Part shown: one piece after another, positions 56,887-64,000 of the stretch | Layout: every line of letters starts with the position of its first letter | How positions within the stretch are numbered: the stretch's first letter is position 1 | NCBI GenBank assembly: GCA_902729415.1 | Contig: CACVCF010000223.1 | Coordinates: 62,001-126,000 of the forward strand | Source: Terasakiella magnetica | Lineage (GTDB): Bacteria; Pseudomonadota; Alphaproteobacteria; Rhodospirillales; Magnetospirillaceae | Length of the DNA stretch: 64,000 nt | Direction: 5' to 3' | The notes under the pieces: generated by a model | The model's input: only the letters and a program-made list of their open reading frames with translations | The model's database searches: none | What the model was told of the DNA's origin: nothing | Program-made: the position numbers and the translations under genes

Positions 56887-57951
56887 TTACTGAACCTTGG
56901 GGGCCAGCTCGCCCTTGGCGTAGCGGTTGCCCATGGATTCCAGGTCGACAACCTTGATCTTGGACGCGTTGCCCGCGGTGCCGAAGGCTTCGTAGCGGGC
57001 GGTGCAGATGCCGCTCATGCTCTTGATGGTGAGCTTGAGATAGTCGCGCGGATCGAACTTCTTGGGCTCGTCCTTGAAGAACTTGCGGATGGTGCCGGTG
57101 GACGCCATACGCAGGTCGGTATCGATGTTGATCTTGCGGACACCGTGCTTGATGGCTTCCACGATCTCTTCCACCGGCACGCCATAGGTCTGGCCCAGAT
57201 CGCCGCCATGGTCGTTGATGATCTTCAGCCAGTCCTGCGGCACCGAGGAGGAGCCGTGCATCACCAGATGGGTGTTAGGAATGCGGGCGTGGATCTCCTT
57301 GACCCGCTTGATCGCCAGCACGTCGCCGGTCGGCGGACGGGTGAACTTATAGGCGCCGTGGCTGGTGCCGATGGCGATGGCCAGGGCATCGACCTGGGTC
57401 AGCTTGACGAATTCCGCGGCTTCGTTGGGGTCGGTCAGAAGCTGGGAGTGATCCAGCTTGCCCTCGGCGCCGACGCCGTCCTCTTCACCCGCCATGCCGC
57501 TTTCCAGCGAACCCAGGCAACCCAGCTCACCCTCAACCGAGACGCCGCAGGCATGGGCGATATCGACCACCTGCTTGGTGACGGCGACGTTGTAATCCCA
57601 ACTGGCCGGGGTCTTGCCGTCTTCGCGCAAAGATCCGTCCATCATCACCGACGAGAAACCCGACTGGATGGCGCGCACATTGATCGACGGCGAGGTGCCG
57701 TGGTCTTGGTGCATGCAGACCGGGATATGGGGGTAGGTTTCAATTGCGGCCAGGATCAGGTGACGCAGGAAGGACTCACCCGCATACTTGCGGGCACCGG
57801 CGGAGGCTTGGAGGATCACGGGGCTGTCGGTGGCCGCGGCGGCCTCCATGATGGCCTTGACCTGCTCCATATTGTTCACGTTGAACGCGGGAATGCCGTA
57901 GCCGTTCTCGGCCGCGTGGTCGAGGAGCTGGCGCATGGATACGAGGGACAT
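56887..57951 (-). CDS. fba: Fructose-bisphosphate aldolase, class II (Calvin-cycle subtype)
   Basis: A 354-residue zinc-dependent aldolase. CMHQDHGTS supplies catalytic and metal ligands, and [12 protein letters not shown] is the second metal-binding part. The N-terminus [18 protein letters not shown] and the length match the CbbA-type subgroup. AAGGAG precedes the ATG. It lies 42 bp after tkt. Confidence 0.96.
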   Translation of the reverse strand: MSLVSMRQLLDHAAENGYGIPAFNVNNMEQVKAIMEAAAATDSPVILQASAGARKYAGESFLRHLILAAIETYPHIPVCMHQDHGTSPSINVRAIQSGFSSVMMDGSLREDGKTPASWDYNVAVTKQVVDIAHACGVSVEGELGCLGSLESGMAGEEDGVGAEGKLDHSQLLTDPNEAAEFVKLTQVDALAIAIGTSHGAYKFTRPPTGDVLAIKRVKEIHARIPNTHLVMHGSSSVPQDWLKIINDHGGDLGQTYGVPVEEIVEAIKHGVRKINIDTDLRMASTGTIRKFFKDEPKKFDPRDYLKLTIKSMSGICTARYEAFGTAGNASKIKVVDLESMGNRYAKGELAPKVQ

Positions 57952-57993
57952 TTACTTCATCTCCTTCCTGGCGTTTTTATACCGATCGGACCC

Positions 57994-59973
57994 TTAAAGG
58001 CGGGCCGTGGCGGCATCGGCCACCGCTTGAGCGGTGATACCAAAATGCTCGTACAGTTTCTCGGCGGGGGCAGAGGCGCCGAAGCCGGTCATACCGATGA
58101 CGGCTCCGTTGTCGCCGACCCAGCGTTCCCAGCCAAAGATCCCGAGTGCCTCGACGGCGATGCGGACAGTGCCTTCGCCCAGTACAGCGGAACGATACTC
58201 CTTCGGCTGGCGCTCGAACAGCTCCCAGCACGGCATAGACACCACGGCGGCGGCGACGCCCTTGTCGGCCAGCAGTTTTTGGGCCTCAAGCGCCAGCGAT
58301 ACTTCCGAGCCGGTGGCGATCAGGGTGACCTGACGCTTCCCCTTGGGGGCCTCAGCCAGGACATAGGCGCCCTTGGCCGACAGGTTCTCGTCGGTGTGGG
58401 TGACGCGCAAGGTAGGCAGATTCTGACGCGACAGCGCCAGGACGCTGGGACCGTTGTCGTTGTCCAGGGCGGCTTCGTAGGCCTCCATGGTCTCGATCGG
58501 ATCGCAGGGGCGGAACACCAGCACGTTGGGGGTGGCGCGCAACGCCGCCAGGGTCTCGATGGGCTGGTGTGTAGGGCCGTCTTCGCCCAGGCCGATGGAA
58601 TCGTGGGTCAGGACATAGATCACCCGCTGGCCCATCATGGCGCTCATGCGCAGCGCCGGCCACAAGTAATTGGCGAAAATAAGGAAGGTGCCGCCATAGG
58701 GGATGAAGCCGCCATGTAGGCTAAGGCCGTTCATCACCGCCGCCATGCCGTGCTCGCGCACGCCGTAATGGATATAGCGGCCCGAGAAATCCTCGGGTGT
58801 CACCGATTTGGTGACCTTGGTGTGGGTCAGATTGGAATGGGTGAGGTCGGCCGAGCCGCCGATCATCTCCGGGATGGCCGGAGTCAGGGCTTCCAGCGCT
58901 TCCTGGCTGGCCTTGCGGGTGGCCCATTTCGGCTTGTCCTCGGAGGCCTTCTTCTTGAAGGCGAGAACGGCCTGCCTCCAGGCCTCGGGCAGCTTGCCCG
59001 CATTGGTGCGCTCGAACTCGGCCTTGGCCGGGTGGGCGGCCAGACGCCGGTCCCAGGCGGTGCGCAAGGACGCGGCGCGCGATCCCGCCTCGCGCCAGGC
59101 ATTCAGCACCGCGGCGGGGATCTCGAACGGTGCGTGCGGCCAGTTCAGCTTGGTCCGCGCTCCGGCGACCTCGTCGGCGCCCAGCGGTGCGCCATGGACC
59201 TTCTCGGTGCCTGATTTGGTGGGGGCGCCAAAGCCGATCACGGTCTTGCAGGCGATCAGGCTGGGGCGGTTCGACTGGCGTGCGGCCTCGATGGCCTTGG
59301 CGATGGCTTCAGGGTCATGGCCGTCACAGCGCGACACGTCCCAATGGGACGCAGAGAAGCGGGCCAACTGGTCGTCGGAGACCGACAGCTTGGTGTCGCC
59401 GTCGATACAGATCTGATTGTCGTCCCACAGTACGATCAGCTTGGACAGCCCCCAATGCCCGGCCATGGAGATGGCCTCCTGGCTGAGGCCCTCCATCAGG
59501 CAGCCGTCACCGGCGATGACATAGGTGTAGTGGTCAGCCAGTTCGGCACCGTACCGCGCCGCCTGCATCTTTTCCGCCAAGGCGAAGCCAACGGCATTGG
59601 CGATGCCCTGGCCCAGCGGTCCGGTGGTGGTGTCGGCGATGGCGACATGACCGAATTCAGGGTGGCCGGCGGTACGATAGCCCATCTGGCGGAAGTTCTT
59701 GATCTGCTCGATGTCGAGATCCTCGAAGCCGGTCAGGTAACCCAGCGCGTAAAGCAGCATGGAGCCATGGCCCGCCGACAGCACGAAGCGGTCGCGGTCG
59801 GCCCACTTGGGGGCCTTGGCATCGAACTTCAAAAAATGAGTGAACAGCACGGTGGCCACGTCGGCCATGCCCATGGGCATGCCGGGATGGCCGGATTTGG
59901 CCTTCTCGATGGCGTCCATAGTCAGGAAGCGGATGGCATTGGCCATTTCGGCGTGGGAGGCCTGGGCGGTCAT
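57994..59973 (-). CDS. tkt: Transketolase
   Basis: A 659-residue thiamine-diphosphate enzyme. The N-terminal domain has SGHPGMPMGMADV and the TPP motif GDGCLMEG followed by WDDN. The middle domain has the catalytic Glu-containing YIHYGVREHGM and the HDSIGLGEDGPTHQP segment. I chose the ATG at 59973 because it starts TAQASHAEMANAIRFL and has AAGGAC upstream. It is the first gene of tkt-fba-rpe. No RuBisCO genes are visible here. Confidence 0.97.
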   Translation of the reverse strand: MTAQASHAEMANAIRFLTMDAIEKAKSGHPGMPMGMADVATVLFTHFLKFDAKAPKWADRDRFVLSAGHGSMLLYALGYLTGFEDLDIEQIKNFRQMGYRTAGHPEFGHVAIADTTTGPLGQGIANAVGFALAEKMQAARYGAELADHYTYVIAGDGCLMEGLSQEAISMAGHWGLSKLIVLWDDNQICIDGDTKLSVSDDQLARFSASHWDVSRCDGHDPEAIAKAIEAARQSNRPSLIACKTVIGFGAPTKSGTEKVHGAPLGADEVAGARTKLNWPHAPFEIPAAVLNAWREAGSRAASLRTAWDRRLAAHPAKAEFERTNAGKLPEAWRQAVLAFKKKASEDKPKWATRKASQEALEALTPAIPEMIGGSADLTHSNLTHTKVTKSVTPEDFSGRYIHYGVREHGMAAVMNGLSLHGGFIPYGGTFLIFANYLWPALRMSAMMGQRVIYVLTHDSIGLGEDGPTHQPIETLAALRATPNVLVFRPCDPIETMEAYEAALDNDNGPSVLALSRQNLPTLRVTHTDENLSAKGAYVLAEAPKGKRQVTLIATGSEVSLALEAQKLLADKGVAAAVVSMPCWELFERQPKEYRSAVLGEGTVRIAVEALGIFGWERWVGDNGAVIGMTGFGASAPAEKLYEHFGITAQAVADAATARL

Positions 59974-60158
59974 CGTGCGGTCCTTATGGTGGCAATGGGA
60001 ATGCATTTGGAATAGCAAAGGCAAAAGCGGCGCGGCCTCTGTCGGACGCGGTCTGTTTTTCGCCGATAGTGACCGCTTGGGTCAAGCACAGGAACGCCCC
60101 TGCGGGAGTCTTTTGGAGAGGATAGGGGTCACCCACACGGGTAGCGCGCGCATATCGG

Positions 60159-60398
60159 TCAGGAGAATGCCTTGAAGGCGATCAACGTGAAGGTATCCTT
60201 GACACCCGGCAGATTTTGGATGGTATCGACCACGAACTGACCGATGTCGGTGCCGTCATCTAGAAAGCATTTCAGCATCAGGTCGTACTGACCGGAAATG
60301 GAGTGGACCTCCGAGACCTGCTCGATGTCCACCGCCTCATCGGCGACGCCATAGGCCTTGCCCAGTTCGCACTTCACCTGAACGAAGATGGTCTGCAT
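60159..60398 (-). CDS. Stand-alone Lrp/AsnC ligand-binding (RAM) domain protein
   Basis: A 79-residue protein consisting only of the AsnC/Lrp ligand-binding fold, with SEVHSISGQYDLMLKC in the middle. It lacks the DNA-binding helix-turn-helix. Such small RAM proteins bind amino acids or act as partners of full-length regulators. It lies between the transketolase cluster and a helicase, all on the minus strand. Confidence 0.85.
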   Translation of the reverse strand: MQTIFVQVKCELGKAYGVADEAVDIEQVSEVHSISGQYDLMLKCFLDDGTDIGQFVVDTIQNLPGVKDTFTLIAFKAFS

Positions 60399-60416
60399 CG
60401 GCCTCTCCCCCGGTCA

Positions 60417-60445
60417 GGGCAATTCCAGGTCAGGCGGAATTGCCC
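60417..60445. terminator. Hairpin between the helicase and RAM genes
   Basis: Perfect 10-bp arms 60417-60426 and 60436-60445, separated by nine bases. It shares the AGGCGGAATTGCCC core with the hairpin at 52964. It probably ends transcription of the helicase gene. Confidence 0.5.
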
Positions 60446-60503
60446 TCGGTTTTCGCGGTGCGCCCGCACGGCCATAGCTGTACGGGCTTTGCCTCAGACG
60501 GCT

Positions 60504-62231
<1,728 letters not shown>

Positions 62232-62420
62232 CGAAGTGCTATCCGTGCCGTCTGAGCGGCCATTTTCGATTGGGAATGTCATGTGCCGCGGGATAATAGG
62301 GCTTCGCGCGATCAAGTCAACGGCGGAAGGGGCGAAATACATGATTGCGAGACGATTGCGTCATTTCATCCGGCCCGCTACCCTCGTTTCTTACGCGATT
62401 TCTGGGCAGGAGCGCCGGGT

Positions 62421-62963
62421 ATGATGATGGAAGCGGAGCGGTCGAGCCTTCTGATCGTCGATGTCCAAGACGGGTTGGCGCCGGTCATGGCTGCCCCCCG
62501 TCAGGTCTACCGCGGTTGCTCGTTGCTGATGCGGGCCGCCAACCGCCTGGATTTGCCGGTGGTGGTGAGCGAGCAATACCCCAAGGGACTGGGCCGCACC
62601 GTGGGCGAGCTGCTGGCTTTGGCGCCGGAAGGCGCGGTGATGGAGAAGCTGCATTTCTCCTGCGCCGCCGACACCGCGATCCTCACCCGCTTTCAGAGCT
62701 TGGGCCGCACCCAGGTGGTCATCGCCGGGATCGAGTCCCATGTCTGCGTCTTGCAATCGGCGCTGGGTTTCAAGCAGGAAGGCTTTGACGTCGCGGTGGT
62801 GGCCGATGCCTGCTCGTCGCGGACCGAGGCCAACTATCACGCCGCCATGGCGCGGCTCGCCGCCAACGGGGTCGAGGTGATGACTGTCGAGATGGTGCTG
62901 TTCGAGTGGCTGCACCGGGCCGGAAGCCCGGAATTCAAGGACGTATCGGCGCTGATCAAATGA
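62421..62963 (+). CDS. Isochorismatase-like cysteine hydrolase
   Basis: A 180-residue hydrolase. The Asp-Lys-Cys triad is placed by LLIVDVQDGL, a conserved Lys in MEKLHFSC, and the nucleophile Cys in GIESHVCVLQSALG. The substrate of this family subgroup (ycaC-like) is usually unknown. AGGAG lies eight bases before the first of three ATGs. The stop overlaps the following gene start. Confidence 0.88.
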   Translation: MMMEAERSSLLIVDVQDGLAPVMAAPRQVYRGCSLLMRAANRLDLPVVVSEQYPKGLGRTVGELLALAPEGAVMEKLHFSCAADTAILTRFQSLGRTQVVIAGIESHVCVLQSALGFKQEGFDVAVVADACSSRTEANYHAAMARLAANGVEVMTVEMVLFEWLHRAGSPEFKDVSALIK

Positions 62964-63667
62964 CTCAGACCCTTCTTCTGCTGCCCGGATTGCTCAACGA
63001 TTCCCGTCTGTGGCAGGCCCAGGCCGAAGCCCTGGCGCCTGTGGCGCGGGTGATGGTGGGCGACCTTTCTTGCGATGACAGCCTTGCCGCCATGGCAGAC
63101 CGCGTGCTGAAGGCGGCGCCGCCTCGATTCGCGCTGGGGGGATTGTCCATGGGCGGCTATGTGGCGATGGAGATCATGCGCCAGGCACCGGAGCGGGTCG
63201 AGCGTCTGGCCCTGCTCGACACCACGGCGCGGCCCGATCTGTCCGAACAAAGCCATCGCCGCCGGGACGCCATCGCCGTGGCCCAGGCGGGCGGCTTCGA
63301 CAAGATCATGCCCACCATGCTGCCCAATCTGCTGCATCCCGACCATCTCAAGGATGAGGCCATTACCGCCTTGGCCAAGGATATGGCCCGTGCCACCGGC
63401 CGGGAGGCCTTCATCCGCCAGCAGACCGCCATCATGGCGCGGCCGGATTCCCGTCCCTTCCTGTCGGCCATTGCTTGCCCGGCCCTGGTGCTGTGCGGTG
63501 CCGACGATGCCCTGACGCCTCCTGACCGCCATCAGGAAATGGCGGAACTGATCGCGGGGGCAAAATTGGTGGTGGTGCCCCATTGCGGCCATCTTTCGGC
63601 CCTGGAACAGCCCGAGGCGGTGACGCGGGCGCTGGCCGGGTGGCTGGAGGCGGGCGGCGCTATCTGA
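62960..63667 (+). CDS. Alpha/beta-fold hydrolase
   Basis: A 235-residue enzyme with the nucleophile in GGLSMGGYVAME, the LLLPGLL oxyanion segment, and the catalytic Asp and His in CGADDALTPP and PHCGHLSALEQPE. It begins at an ATG overlapping the preceding stop codon, so the two hydrolases are translationally coupled. The substrate cannot be inferred. Confidence 0.88.
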   Translation: MTQTLLLLPGLLNDSRLWQAQAEALAPVARVMVGDLSCDDSLAAMADRVLKAAPPRFALGGLSMGGYVAMEIMRQAPERVERLALLDTTARPDLSEQSHRRRDAIAVAQAGGFDKIMPTMLPNLLHPDHLKDEAITALAKDMARATGREAFIRQQTAIMARPDSRPFLSAIACPALVLCGADDALTPPDRHQEMAELIAGAKLVVVPHCGHLSALEQPEAVTRALAGWLEAGGAI

Positions 63668-64000
63668 TCAGTTTGGTCAGCAGGCCGCCGAAGGCTTCGA
63701 TCGCCATTCCTACCCCGATACCGCCCACCACCAGCAGCAGGCCGATCCAACGGGATGGAGCGGAAGCGGACGTGGGGGCCGCTTCCCCCTGATAGCGGGC
63801 GACGGGGCCGAAATACTCGTCGTCGTCCTCGTCTTCCGCCAGGGGAGGGGTGGCGGCCCAGCCCTGGGCATCTTCCGGCCTGCGCCTCAGATCGGCATGG
63901 CGGACCGAGCGCCATTCCCTCAGCCGGTTGAGGGCCTCGACCATCGTGAGCGGCGGCGGCAACTGGGTTTCCGGCCGGTTTTGCCGCGCCAGGCGGGCCA
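63660..64000 (-). CDS. Hypothetical single-span membrane protein, 5' end at or beyond window edge
   Basis: The reading frame is open from the right edge of the window. It encodes a mostly polar, Arg- and Asp-rich N-terminus (an EDEDDDEYFGP acidic patch). One C-terminal transmembrane span follows (WIGLLLVVGGIGVGMAI). Candidate starts are ATG at 63944 and TTG at 63962, but neither has a clear ribosome-binding site, so the gene may begin outside the window. I recognise no family. It is tail-to-tail with the hydrolase, overlapping by eight bases. Confidence 0.6.
   Translation of the reverse strand, partial: ARLARQNRPETQLPPPLTMVEALNRLREWRSVRHADLRRRPEDAQGWAATPPLAEDEDDDEYFGPVARYQGEAAPTSASAPSRWIGLLLVVGGIGVGMAIEAFGGLLTKLIR

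Overview
The window looks like a chromosomal segment of a GC-rich alphaproteobacterium, most likely a Magnetospirillum-type Rhodospirillaceae. This rests on the overall protein sequences, a DUF1465 protein, the clpP-clpX-lon-hupB neighbourhood and the hupB/tRNA-Val association. I could run no database search, so the genus is an inference. No magnetosome (mam/mms) genes, rRNA or CRISPR arrays are visible.

Region 1 (1-17.1 kb) is mostly housekeeping. It holds a truncated comEC, gltX, gltA, dadA, the bifunctional NAD(P)HX repair enzyme overlapping malonyl-CoA decarboxylase, tRNA-Leu, tig-clpP-clpX-lon, a convergent hupB/tRNA-Val unit, a TrpB2-type tryptophan synthase beta chain and tRNA-Lys. Most units end in clear hairpin terminators.

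Region 2 (17.1-37.4 kb) is accessory. It carries an exported lipocalin-like protein, an IS3-family transposase relic, a radical SAM/SPASM protein overlapping a Tat-exported OmpA-like protein, and a polytopic membrane protein with a conserved cytosolic domain. These are followed by an 11-repeat Sel1 protein, a patatin lipase, a SLOG-like nucleotide-sensor protein and a channel-like TrkA_N-RyR membrane protein. A tetraheme cytochrome c, a VIT/DUF2135 protein, an RMD1/YagE protein, a c-type cytochrome, a PAS histidine kinase, a dual-CDGSH Fe-S protein and DUF1465 complete it. The SLOG, RyR and patatin genes fit the nucleotide-signal conflict systems described for those families.

Region 3 (37.4-44.9 kb) holds the tungstate transporter tupBCA, rimO, purB, a MarR-type regulator and a ParA-type ATPase with a C-terminal membrane anchor.

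Region 4 (44.9-50.7 kb) is a tightly overlapping minus-strand operon for corrinoid-dependent methyl transfer. It contains a RACo-type ferredoxin/ASKHA activator, a corrinoid protein, a URO-D-type methyltransferase, DUF1638 and a GAF-PAS histidine kinase. The promoter carries a candidate operator.

Region 5 (50.7-64 kb) holds PilZ, an outer-membrane beta-barrel protein, an MCP, a PstS-like binding protein, a hemerythrin, the tkt-fba-rpe carbon-metabolism cluster, a stand-alone RAM domain protein, a RhlE-type helicase, an isochorismatase-like hydrolase and an alpha/beta hydrolase.

Small interspersed repeats run through the window. A MITE-like element occurs in two inverted copies (22.5 and 44.8 kb), and a different element follows rimO. 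The terminal TAG of these elements forms the stop codon of four genes.
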